A DNA stretch of 64,000 bases from contig OZ018321.1 in the NCBI GenBank assembly GCA_963969495.1, positions 124,138,521-124,202,520 of the forward strand, in the 5' to 3' direction. Below are positions 12,363 through 23,520 of this stretch, one piece after another. This DNA comes from Ceratothoa steindachneri. Taxonomy: Eukaryota; Arthropoda; Malacostraca; Isopoda; Cymothoidae. The notes beneath the pieces are model-generated. The model was not told the DNA's origin. It made no database searches and worked only from the letters and a program-made list of their open reading frames with translations. A program made the translations under genes and the position numbers. Numbering within the stretch: the first letter of the stretch is position 1; every line of letters begins with the position of its first letter.

Positions 12363-12544
12363 CCCACGTTACCGCAGGTAACGTGGTGTCTGACAGACAC
12401 AAAGTATCTATAGAGCTGATATAGAGATAGATTTAGAAATTCAACAGATCTCATCTATTTTGGAAGGTATATGGGAGAACAGATCTCTATGGCTTATATT
12501 AATATAATAAGGGAAGTGTCAGACCCCATGTTACCTAAGGAGGG
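12363..12544. mobile_element. short piggyBac-like MITE
   Basis: This 182-bp element has related inverted ends. The left end reads CCCACGTTACCGCAGGTAAC then GTGGTGTCTGACA. The right end on the minus strand reads CCCTCCTTAGGTAACATGG then GGTCTGACA. The right end is followed by TTAA (12545-12548), the target used by piggyBac-class elements, whose ends typically start CCC. On the left the expected TTAA reads ATGA, so that copy must have mutated. The left end also contains a perfect small palindrome, CCACGTTACC-gca-GGTAACGTGG. There is no coding capacity. Confidence 0.55.
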
Positions 12545-12548
12545 TTAA

Positions 12549-13168
12549 AAACCCTAGAATTGAAAACATATTTCCCTATAGTGTTCAAAGACCGATTTGC
12601 TAAATTGGAGATGATAACTTTTTAAGACAGACATTAATGGAGAATGCTATTTGATGAATAAATTATGAAAATATTCTTAAATTTAAAGCAAATATTAGCT
12701 TACCATTTTTTCTAATTGTGCTTTTACGGCAAAAATGAACAAAAGGAAAATATTGATCAGCTCCAAAGTTTTTGAGGCAGATTGGGGATAGGGTTTTTTG
12801 GAAGAAAAACAGATTTGGCGAGATAGAATTTGTAATAAAAATAATTTTTTCAAAGAAAAGGAACATAGGCCCCAAAAGGAAATTTTCCTCGCAATTATCA
12901 CTCGGAGATTTTTCTGAGATAAGGAAGGATTTTTGATGTCACATTTAAAGGGAATGGTTCAGAAATAGAGGAATGAAAAATATAGTCAACCCTTCAACAA
13001 AGGAAAGAATATGGAATTCTTGATGAAGAAGGTTTTATTTATGTTGTGTAATATTTTTGGAAAAAAATAAAAGAAACTCCTTAAATTTTTAGGTGACTAA
13101 TGTTTTCATTCTACCATATTTAACTAAACTTTGAAGTGTATTCCCTAACAAAAGCATTTAAAATTGTA
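12549..13168. other. no gene recognised
   Basis: AT-rich spacer between two non-autonomous DNA transposons. Confidence 0.5.
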
Positions 13169-13176
13169 ATTTAGAC

Positions 13177-13832
13177 CAGTGGTTCTCAACCATGGGCCAC
13201 ATGGCCCCTAGAATGGCCCCCTCTAAGAATTGAAGTACATAGTAATGATATTATAATAACTTACTCATTAAATACCAAAACACGTTTTACGAACAATTAA
13301 AACTGAAAAAAAATTCACATGAATATTGCATGAGTTCACACTGTGTATCTGTATTAGTTGGACCCGGAGGCGAGAGGTTGGCAAATAATGTTTTCTATAA
13401 AGATCATTAATAGAAATTAAAAAGTGATACTAATAAATAGTTTGAACGATAATGTTATATATAAAATATATAAAAAAAATGGTGTTATAAAATCTCATGT
13501 TTTTTTTACTGCTCATACTCGTAAATTATCAATGGCAAAAGTTAATATTTGAAAACACAAATTGGCATCCAACAGTACTTCATAAACACACGTTGCCATC
13601 CTCCCTCCACTTTTCCTCTACTCTCTCCCTCTCTCTTTTCCTCTTTCTCTCTCTCTTTCTTCCTTCCTCTTTCTCTCTCCATTCTCAGTAATAATAACAG
13701 TTCTGAAATAGAATTGCTCTATGGCCAACCAAAATATTACCGTGGACCCCAATTCGTTATTTTATATGTGTGGACCCCTAGTAATGTTACATGGCCCTTT
13801 GGGGCCATGTGGCTTATGGTTGAGAACCCCTT
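13177..13832. mobile_element. non-autonomous hAT element (MITE) with 8-bp TSD
   Basis: The left end is CAGTGGTTCTCAACC followed by ATGGGCCACATGGCCCC. The right end, read inward on the minus strand, is AAGGGGTTCTCAACCATAAG followed by CCACATGGCCCC. The last bases of the right end have diverged from CAGTGGTTC. Both sides carry the 8-bp duplication ATTTAGAC (13169-13176 and 13833-13840), the length typical of hAT elements. The interior is non-coding and includes a CT-rich tract at about 13615-13680. Most of it (13217-13832) recurs at 61962-62540 as the right arm of the large hAT insertion. Confidence 0.85.
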
Positions 13833-13840
13833 ATTTAGAC

Positions 13841-14516
13841 TACATGTGTACTTTCTTTTAATCTTTGAGGCAAATTATTGACTGCAAATATTAGAATCAA
13901 TCTTTTCGCTACATATTTCATTATATTTTCAGCTATTATTTTTAGAATTTTTTATCACATAAATTTTCATCTTCTTAATAATCATTGTTGCATTTTTTTA
14001 ACCATTAAATTATAGCAATATTATGTTTTGATGGTATCGCTATTATTCAACTTATGTACACGATATTGAATCATTCAAAATCATGAAAGGATTTGACTTT
14101 TTTCTCTTTTCAATTCCATAAACCAATCAGCGTTATCTTCATCTGAAGTGACTACTGCAAATATTAGGACAAAAATATTCAAGTAATTTCGAAAGGATAT
14201 AAGTTTTTCCTGTACTAATATTCAAACTGAGCTTGAGTTTGTTAGGGAACACATTGAATCCATCTCTCCTATTTTCCTCGTCTGAGTAACATGTAGGCAA
14301 CAAAAGAGCCTTATGACCTCACATATCTTTCCTACAACGAGCCCCTTTACTTTTTTCGCTTTAGGATAAAAGTCCGAATGAAACTAATATTAGCAGGTAA
14401 CCAAAGGTATCCATGAAATTCTTAAAATTCTCAAGTTGAAAAAAAAATCAAAGAAATAATCCATCTATCTCACAAATTAGGTTCGACGCGCATCAAACCC
14501 AGTCAAAATACCCCCT
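13841..14516. other. no gene recognised
   Basis: AT-rich sequence without recognisable coding or repeat structure. Confidence 0.5.
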
Positions 14517-14593
14517 CCCCGAGTAAGGACTCGAACCTCAGACGTCTGGCTATCTAGCCCACTGTTTTGTTCGCTGAGTTAACGGTACCGAAA
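14517..14593 (-). repeat. tRNA-derived SINE head
   Basis: On the minus strand a B-box-like GGTTCGAGTCC sits in a fully paired T arm (TGAGG TTCGAGT CCTTA). It is preceded by a D-arm-like GTTAACTCAGCGAAC and a weakly pairing acceptor stem. The anticodon arm does not fold well, so this looks like a tRNA-derived promoter relic rather than a working tRNA. The full SINE body was not delimited. Confidence 0.45.
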
Positions 14594-17500
14594 GCACGAA
14601 CGCCACATTTTTCTCAAATAATTTTTTTTATTCGCATCTCCAAAGACCACCGCACCAAATGAAACTGTCTGCAGGATGGTATATTTTGAGTCTGCAATGT
14701 GTGCATTTTACTTGGCCAGCGTCACCCTATTCGGGCTTAGTCACTTGTACGAGACGCATACATTGATAACAAATCCTCTTTAAGTAGAACAAGCTCTCTC
14801 GATATTTCTTTAAAGTGTCATCTCCTCTACATCACACTCCTCTTCCACGAGCATCACTCGATAACCAAATGTACCAGATTTGGTTTCCATTTTTGTGCAA
14901 TAATTTGTTCTTAAATTAAATGTTCCATATATCCTGTTGAATAATTTAATTTTAAGTATTTATCACAAAACAAAGTATTTAATGGCTTGCTTTAGATTTT
15001 TATCGATATATGATCGATTAAATTCACCTAAATCATTTGAATAGAATAATAAAAGGCTAAAAATTGTTATAAAGTTGTTCAATCTGTGGAATATATGTGA
15101 TTTAAAAAGTTTAGCAAATTTTGGCTATATTTTTTTAGGACCCAAGGCCACTCTTTCCAATTTAAATGATTGCCTAAGTGGGCAAATGCCTGGCTAAAGT
15201 GGTACCTTTTCCAAAATAGGTAACGTAACTCGCATTTCAAAGGTTATACCACCCCCATTGTATGTCAGTTATTAGAAAGGACAAAATAAATATGAATACT
15301 TTCATACTTGCTTGTTACGCTTTGATAAAATATTACTCTAGAATTTAAACAACTACGTTAAGGGAGCCACCCTTCATCTTTTCCCCTGACAATATGCACC
15401 AACTTACATGGGCTTTCTAGGAGACCAAAGCGAATTTATTCCTAGTTTCCGGTCATACAAAATCGCGTGTGGAACGCAATGTGCTTCGTTTCTTCTCTAC
15501 TAATCAAAGCGTTAATAATCTTTCTATTTATGCCTGAATTCTGATTATTTAATAACAAAAGAATTCATATAGGTGAAATAAATTCCTCCTTTAATTTTAG
15601 GAAATAATAAAACCAGCTCGTCGAAAGGGGATCACTTTAATCAGTTTGAACATGTTGAGACATTAATCGAGAAGCTTCCAGCTTCAATCTAACACCTCTT
15701 CTCTCTCTTTGGTAACCATGGCAACGGATAATTTGAAACTGTTGATTAACTAATGATTCCAGCTAATTACTTAACTCCTTTGTAGGTTTCTGCGTGACTC
15801 TCTTGTACACATCCTCGTCTCATCGAAGCCTAGATATTTTTTTCCCCGGCAAGTATTACACTCAGGTCTCCATTTACTTAACCAAATTTAAAAGCCATTA
15901 AATTTAATTTGAGCTTTCAAGAACATTAACATATATTGAAAAGCATAATTAAAAATTCGAAAATAAGTGCTTTATTATTACAATTCATATAGTGAAGTGA
16001 AACGAATAATCCAGTGCATGAAAAGCAATTCAATTCTCAGTAGCAGTTCTCATTGAAGTAAGTCCATCTTTTAAGCCTTCCTAAAATATTTTGCATATTT
16101 AATTAGTACAGTTAAATTAATTATTTTCCCTAAGAGGACAGAAAATCAAATCCTTTTTGTTGAAAACTTCCGGAATAAGATATTATATAATAAAGCTCTT
16201 CAAAAAATCACCTTTGTGCTGAAGAAGAATCAAAGCAAAAGCAAATAAGTCGTAGTAGCACACCGTTTTGCTGCCAGCAGTACTAGTTGAGTCTATAACT
16301 TAGTGTCACGAACTGGTCACATTTGGTATTCAGCACTCAAGATAGCTATACGCGCAAAAGGTTATTTTCCACTAACGGTACAGCTGGCTGCTGTCAAGCT
16401 TCTTCTTCAACAGTGAGAGAGAAGACCACTATATTTACTACCATCGATAAAACGAAGGCTATCAAATGCGTCTTACCCTGTTTATTTTGGAGAAACATAC
16501 TGTTTCCCTTAGCTAAGTGAATTAATACAAATAATTAAGTTTTGTAATGGTTCCCAACATCGCCAGAACCTGGTTTTGACTAAAAAACTGAAGAAGTCAT
16601 CTTACTCTTAAGTGAGTTTTGCTATACAATATAGGCCTAAAACACTATTGTAATTACAACCTGCAAACGGTACCTTAATCTCAATCTATGTGGAAAAACC
16701 GCTTTGCTATTCTTTCTTATGGAATTTTATTGTGAAAAGAATTTAACACCCACGTCTTTGAGCCAATTTTTTAATTAATTTTGATACATATACTAGCTGA
16801 CCTCGGACGGCATAAATTAGTCGAAGGTCAGGGGAAACTTTTCTTGACGGTAATTAATATAAGTGGCAAACACACTGTGTTTGCATTCCATTATATTTCA
16901 ATTTGGCCTTTGTACGCACAACCTTTTGTTGATTTCCTCACATAGCTTTCGCACTATAAGTAGATGAATCTTTAAGCAATCAGTTAATTACTACATTGAG
17001 AAACAGTACTCGATCCTATTTCCGCGTGAGCATGCTGACCTCTTACAAAGAGAAAAGAACATTGAAATTTTTAGAGGAAATGAAACTTAATTGCACTACC
17101 TGGACTTCCAAGAGAAACTGATTCTCACATGTGCTCATAGTTTACCCTATATTTCGATTAATAGAGGTTCTATGGCAGTTTTCTGGGGCCCAATGTCTAG
17201 AGATAAGTGAGTATTATCTTTTTCCAAATCTATTGATTTTTTGCTTATACCAGCGAGAAATTTATATTCCCAAATTTTGACATTGACTCAAATTTGATGT
17301 GCAAAACTCTCCAAATTTCTCAGTTTTTTTTTTTGGCGTGTGTCAGAATGCCGACGGAAGTAGAAAATTGAGGTCAAAAACTCTTTCATTTTTTTATTGA
17401 TTCAGTTTAGGATGCCTTCTGTTCTTTGGAAGAGATTTTGGTGGCAAATTTTGATGCATGCGTAGCATATCCCAACCTGACATCCCGACTGGTGCCACAT

Positions 17501-18575
17501 AAATTAAGAAGCGTGATAATTATGTTACCAGGGATAGAATAAGGCGAACACGCGATAAAACAAACGAATAAAGAAGTTAGCACAACCGATGTCTACCTTC
17601 AATAAACTCCGCGACTGCTAAGAGAGGGTTGTCATTTGCCGTATGTTTTCCACAATGTGAGCACATTTAAAACCCTTTTAATGCTCACATCTAACAGAGA
17701 ACTTACAAAATTAAATTCCTGCTTACATTGAGATTTCAGGCAGTCATGGCTGACACGGTGGACCAAGGTATATCATAATGCCCACACTTGTTTATTGTAT
17801 ATGGACTCAGCAGGCTAGCTATAACTCATAACCGACAGAAAAGACACTATGGGGTGGCGAGTTTGTTGCAGCAGCAAAACTACCGAGCATGGAGTTAAAT
17901 AGCATTTTTTTCATCGAGATAAAGCAATGTGAGAAAAGATACAGAACGTTTGTACATTAAATGCTTGTTGTATTTCTCGCGAAGAAATTTTACCGACCAT
18001 GTGAATGGGCAACCCCTTTACCATATACTGAGTACACCCTCATACTCCTTCCTACAAACGTAAATTATTATCATGCAACGCAGCTGCCTTGAACGATTTT
18101 CTCGACCTTACTGAGATACTTCAGCAACCTAGTATACTCAAATTGTAAAAGGTCACATTTCACCTAGAAATTCCCCAGATTTACGAGTACATCAAGTTAG
18201 TAACAGGGAGAGCATGATCATCTGTATTTCCGAATAGGGGAAGGGGTGTCTTGGATTGAAGTCTCCCAAAAGGTGCTCCGAATGAGGATAATTTGTAGAG
18301 GGAATAACAAGGACTTTCGTCACTGAGCTCACAACTGATTAAAATGCTAGTTTTAAATCTATAACAAAATTCCAGTCAAACCAGCCCATTCCAGCTCACT
18401 ACCGTGCTAAGGTTTCGATTTATAAGTTATAGCCTCTAAATATCGGCTCAACAAGACAAAGAGCCGGATGTAATGAGAATTCGATTGCCATCAAGGGAAT
18501 AAAAAAGGATGCAGGTCTCTCTGTGCGAACAAAGTTAATTTCTGAGCTCCTGCATACTGACGCTGAAGAGAGCAA
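14594..18575. other. no gene recognised
   Basis: Four kilobases of AT-rich sequence. Short frames such as 16323-16520 (plus) resemble nothing known. No terminal repeats or RNA genes were seen. Confidence 0.5.
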
Positions 18576-18878
18576 GATTCCCAAATTTCTCTCTTCACCG
18601 ATGAGGCTCTTGGCCCAAGTATGAGACCTCACAGATCTCGCAGGTAAACATGGAAATCGGTAAATCCAAACCACTGACTCTGCATTAGAGTGTTCATTTT
18701 CTGCGTTCCCTTTCTGACTAAAAAAACTTCGCTGAGAACGAAACATTTCTCCAAATGGGAGAACATGCGAGATTCCCAAATTTCTCTTTTCACCGATGAG
18801 GCTCTTGGCCCAAGTATGAGACCTCGAAGATCTCGCAGGTAAACATGGAAATCGATAAATCCAAACCACTGACTCTGC
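18576..18878. repeat. 108-bp direct duplication, 195 bp apart
   Basis: The copies are 18576-18683 and 18771-18878 and are nearly identical. Both run from GATTCCCAAATTTCTCT to CAAACCACTGACTCTGCA. The intervening 87 bp is unique. On the minus strand the duplication keeps a frame open across 18420-18869 in which FPCLPARS and SHTWAKSLIGE occur twice. I do not recognise this protein, and the frame may be incidental. Confidence 0.85.
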
Positions 18879-19146
18879 ACTTTTAGGTCAAAAAAGATTT
18901 TAGCTAATTAATATATTTAATTAATATATTACAAAGATTAGCATAACATTTTTTAATGTAGTTTTATGTGTAGATTTCAAAATGGAAGTCATTCTTATCG
19001 AAATGACTGCAGTTTTTTATAAGTTGCCAATTACTATCTATTTTTGTCAAATTTTTAAGCTTTTAAAGAATTTCATTCTTTTATTGCTTATTTTTACGTT
19101 ATTTAACTAAATAAAATTTTAAATAAAAGCAAAAATTTTAATTCAA

Positions 19147-21016
19147 ATGCCAAGAGAAAAGTGTAAAAATAGCCCAAATAAATGCTGCTACATATGTGGT
19201 TCAGTAACATTTAAAGGAACTCAAAGAAAAGTTTCTTTTCTAGTGAAAAACTATATAATATATATTTTGGATGTAAAGTAGCGACCAAGATAAAGCATGG
19301 GCACCACATATCTATTGCATGACATGCTTTAATTCTGTATCAAAATGGTCTAAAGGAAAAATAAAAAGTCTTCAATTTGGTGTTCCAATGGTATGGCGAG
19401 AGCTCCAAGATCAAGCAATTGACTGCTATTTCTGTTTGGTAGGCATACAAAGTAAGTAATCATTTATTTTTCACTGTACCTATATTTTGAAGTAGTATAA
19501 TGTAATATTATTTTTTTTAAAATATAAAATTAATTAAGTTTAGAACCACCTTATTGTAATCACACATATGTACATAACTATAAGTTAAATTTTATGCACA
19601 TAATTTGCATACTTTTAGGTAAAAAAACGAAGTGCGCTTTAGCTCTGGTATATCCCAACCTATGATCTGCTATTTGGCCTATACCTCACTTAAAAGACAA
19701 ACCAGTACCTAAACGACTTGCAGAAATTGTTTTATCTAACTCTGATGAATCAAATATGGAGTGATGTGAACCAGAGACTGAAATTTATTTTCCTAAAACT
19801 TTTGATACTACTCCAAAACCTTTCTCACAACTTGATCTAGATGATCTTGTAAAAGATCTAAACTTAACACAGCAACAGGGTAAATTACTGGCCTTGAGAC
19901 TGAAAGAACGAAATTTAGTAGCAGAAGATGTTCGAATACTACTAAGTTTTGCATTTGATCAAACAATTTACAAGACAAATTTTTATTTGACAACAATTTA
20001 TGCTACTGTAATAATATTCCACGTCTTTTGAAGAATTAGATATACATTATGAACCCTTTTAGTGAAGACTTTTCATTGGCCGTTCTTTATAGAGTAGTAA
20101 AGCCGTGCTTCTGCATAATGGAAATAAACTACCATCGATACCTGTAGCTCACTTTGTTGCTTTTAAAGAAACTTATTAGAACTTAAATTTAATTTTTAAA
20201 AACATTAAATACAGTTAACATAAATAGGTTATTTGTCCTGACCTTAAGGTAGTAGCCATTTTAAATGGCTTGCAGTCAGGCTACACAGAATTCATGTGTT
20301 CTTTGTGCCATTGGGACAGTAGAGCTCGGGGAGAACATTACATACGCTCAGAATGGCCTTTAAGAGAAGAGACAAAAGTATGTTGTCATAATGTCATACG
20401 TGAACCATTATTTCCTAAAAAAAAACATAGTTTTGCCGCCAATTCACATAAAATTAGGTTTACTGAAACAATTTTTGAAAGCCATCCTTTTTATATTTAA
20501 AAACAAAATTTCCTAAGATTAGTAATGCTAAAATTGAAGGAGGAATCTTTGTTGGGCCTCAGATTCGACAACTTATGGTAGATTGTGAGTTTGAGGCAAG
20601 ATTGAGCAAGACAGAATTTGAGGCCTGGCATAGTTTAAAAGGTGTAATTTAATGGTCTTCTTGGAAGGCACAAATCAGAAAGCTACCACATTCTTATTCA
20701 GAATTTGATTAGGTCTTATAATGAGTTGGTATTTAATATGTCACTAAAGGTGCATTCTTTGAATTCCCCTCTGTCTTTCTTTCTAGGGAATCCAGAAGAC
20801 GTCAGCGATGAGTATTGTGAAAGATTCCACCAAGATATTGCTACTATAGAAAATCGTTATAAAGGAAAATGGACTCTTGCAATGCTTGTTGACTTCTGTT
20901 TGACCCTTCACAGAGACAGACAAGATGTTGTACATAAAAAAATCCTAAATTTTCTAAAAATATATGACTATTGTATCGATTTCAGCAATTTTGGAAAAAT
21001 CTTAAATCTTCATTAA
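19147..21016 (+). pseudogene. decayed ORF of an unclassified repetitive protein family
   Basis: A broken gene of a family that I remember as many near-identical predicted proteins in arthropod genomes; its class and function are unknown to me. From the ATG at 19147 it reads KCKNSPNKCCYICGSVTFKG and later FGVPMVWRELQDQAIDCYFC, with CYIC and CYFC cysteine pairs. A likely intron follows (GTAAGT at 19452 to TTTTAG at 19618). Exon 2 has LDLDDLVKDLNLTQQQGKLL, LQSGYTEFMCSLCHWDSRAR (about 20270), an IRFTET block equivalent to IKLGL, EGGIFVGPQIRQLM (about 20537) and FHQDIATIENRYKGKW (about 20825). Many stops and frameshifts interrupt it, and a middle block of the protein, between about 19990 and 20100, is missing or unreadable. 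A second copy is split by the hAT insertion at 52.7-62.7 kb. Confidence 0.65.
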
Positions 21017-21859
21017 TTTTTAAAATATATTTTTATAATATATTAAAAGGAGTTATTAATTTCTTTTGATGAATAAGCTTTTTGTTTTAACTTATCTTTG
21101 AAATTTTGGTTAAATAAAATAAAAATAATAACAAATATTTCATAATTCTATATACTGAATAATCTAATATTAATAAAAAATTAAATGTGCCGATTACAAA
21201 AAACTGAAGTCATTTCATGAAAAATAAAGGTCATTTTCGTAATCTACGCAAAAAAACTATGATAGAAAACTACTTTCTCATTTCGTATATAGAGTACTGG
21301 CGGAATTATTAGGAATTTTTCCTAAATTTGAATTATTTATACAATAAAAGGCAGTGAAACCAATTTCATTGATTGAAAATGGATTTATTTTATGCACGAT
21401 ACTCTGAAACTATTTAAACTTTATTTTCAAGAAGCTTAGGTTACTCTGTAAGTATAATTGGTAACACTACAAGAACAACACTGCATTGGACCATTTCAAT
21501 TAAGTTGCAGCCAGATTTGGGAGTCAGTAGGTATCTTGGCTTTACAGTGCAAATAGCATGTTTTCGGTTATTTTTAGTATTTTTCTCTATTTCAGATATT
21601 TTATTATTTATTTTAATAGTTTTATTTATGGTTTTAGGTATTTTCTTAGCTAGAAATGAAGTAAACCAAAATAGGTAAACAGAGTGATAAAAGTCCTCGA
21701 AATATTTGACTAATAAACGTTTTATATGTAAAGAAGTTAAATTAACTAGCTGTTTCTAATCAAACATTAAGTCTTATTAAGAATACAAAATGATAATGGT
21801 CAAGATCAAAACTCAAAATGGTTGTAGAATGTGGTCAAAAACGAAAGAAAACTACATGA

Positions 21860-22084
21860 ACAGATAGAAAATTAATACAACAGTCTCTTAAGAACCCAAG
21901 AAGATGTTACAGGAAGATTTCTTTTGAGCTGACATCACAGGGTATTAGCCCCGCACGAAGAGCAGTGAATGACAGATATTTGGAAGCTGGATTGAAATCA
22001 TATTGCACGAGAAAGAAGCCTCGAGAAACACAAGTATCCTTGATGAACTTTGGCAAATATTACAGGAGCAATGCAAAAGATTAA
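21860..22084 (+). pseudogene. Tc1-like transposase N-terminal fragment
   Basis: A 74-codon open stretch reads TDRKLIQQSLKNPRR, ISFELTSQGISPARRAVNDR and YLEAGLKSYCTRKKPRETQV. This matches the second helix-turn-helix of Tc1-family transposases (GisvS..TVrRrL.e.Gl.s....kKP). It ends in a stop before the DDE catalytic core, and I see no D, D and E/D motifs downstream. No terminal inverted repeats were delimited. Confidence 0.6.
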
Positions 22085-22503
22085 CTTCAGAAAATTGACT
22101 TCATTTAGTGCGCTAAGTTGTCGGATATGTCAGTGCTTATTTAAAACTAAACATTACATACCAAATAGTAATATATTGTAACAACCTAACCTATAAGTTG
22201 AGGAACTTATAGAATTGAAACTTCTAATCTAAGTCTGTTGTCTTATCTGTTCGGATCATTTTAACCCGCATATTTTTGGAAGAAAAGTGCTCTTTACCAC
22301 GTATTTTTTTAGTTTTATCCATTCGAACATTTAAAATTTACATCTACAACTTATAGCTATGTTAATATTATATCTGTAATTTATCCTGCATTACGTATAA
22401 CGTTTGATTTGAAGCTACTGAAAGTTTTGTGCCCGAATAAATATGGCCGCTACTTTTAATATATTTCTTGAGAGAGTAAGTATGCGAACGAATATCTTGT
22501 GCA

Positions 22504-22505
<2 letters not shown>

Positions 22506-22543
<38 letters not shown>
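22506..22543. repeat. (TA)n at a possible minus-strand retroelement tail
   Basis: A 38-bp TA array. To its right, read on the minus strand, the sequence ends with CTCGAAACGTTTAATAAAG and then TTATTATTATT into the array, like the tail of a retroelement. No coding part of that element was identified. Confidence 0.7.
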
Positions 22544-22547
<4 letters not shown>

Positions 22548-22639
22548 TAATAATAATAAAAGTGAAAAACAAGCACTTTGTTGAGATGAACATCTTTATT
22601 AAACGTTTCGAGATCCAGCATAATAATCTGCATTGCGAA

Positions 22640-23440
22640 TATATGTAAACGTTTCCATTAAATTTTTGAGTACATTTAAAAGACCAAAATGTAAAAATTA
22701 GAGTGAATAAATTTATATAAGGAGACGCTATTTTTAAATGAAAAGAGGTTCTAAATGTCTTAGGTATTGGGCCTTGAGGCATAACTGAGTATTTTGAACA
22801 TGTCGATGAAAGTAATGGATTTACATATTTCGCATGATTCCTAATATGCGATGTGTCCACTTAGCTCTAAACTAATTCCTTAAGATGCGACCACCTCCAA
22901 TGCTACTTTTGTGGCCATTATGTCTCTTTTTTAATCCAGTATACGATGCGTTAAATGACTCACAAAGGTATTTTTAAATAGTGAAAGATCAGTTATATGA
23001 ATTCGATTTAATTGAAGTAAGATCCTATGTTATGTGAATATTTAAAACTATGTATGTGTAAAATTTTCTTATTCTTTTTTGAAATCATTTACTGAGTTTA
23101 GTATTTTATTGCTAGGTATGGAAAAATAATCTAAAAAGTTAATGTACTAATGTTTTGTTTGTTTGTTGCTGTAATGTTAATTAACGAAACTTTTTATGTA
23201 TCTGTGTTTAATAAGCTATTAGGGAGCAAATGGTATTGTTGTTATATAATTTAAAGGAATTCTTTGCAATTTTCCATATGGAAAAGATGGTGCGTAAACA
23301 ATACGAGAACTTTCACACACTGGATGGGGAATAAGAGAAAATGAGAGAGAGGCAAGTGAGAAAAATGTGAAAATCAAAAGAAGAGAAATGGTGTTAATGA
23401 TAAAGATGATTGCAACTTAGGTACGAAGATAAAGGTCATA
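22640..23440. other. no gene recognised
   Basis: A 105-codon minus-strand frame at 22543-22860 is open but has no recognisable motif. The rest is AT-rich spacer. Confidence 0.4.
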
Positions 23441-23443
23441 ACG

Positions 23444-23520
23444 GATGAGGTATAGCTCTTGTCAGTGGATCATGAGTTGGATTGTAACACTAGTTAGCGG
23501 GTTCCATCCTAGTCGAGAGC
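23444..23520 (+). repeat. possible degenerate tRNA-derived SINE head
   Basis: TATAGCTCTTGTCAGTGG resembles an A box, and GCGGGTTCCATCC, about 45 bases on, resembles a B box with one key mismatch. The spacing is tRNA-like. The cloverleaf was not convincing, so this is weak. Confidence 0.3.
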
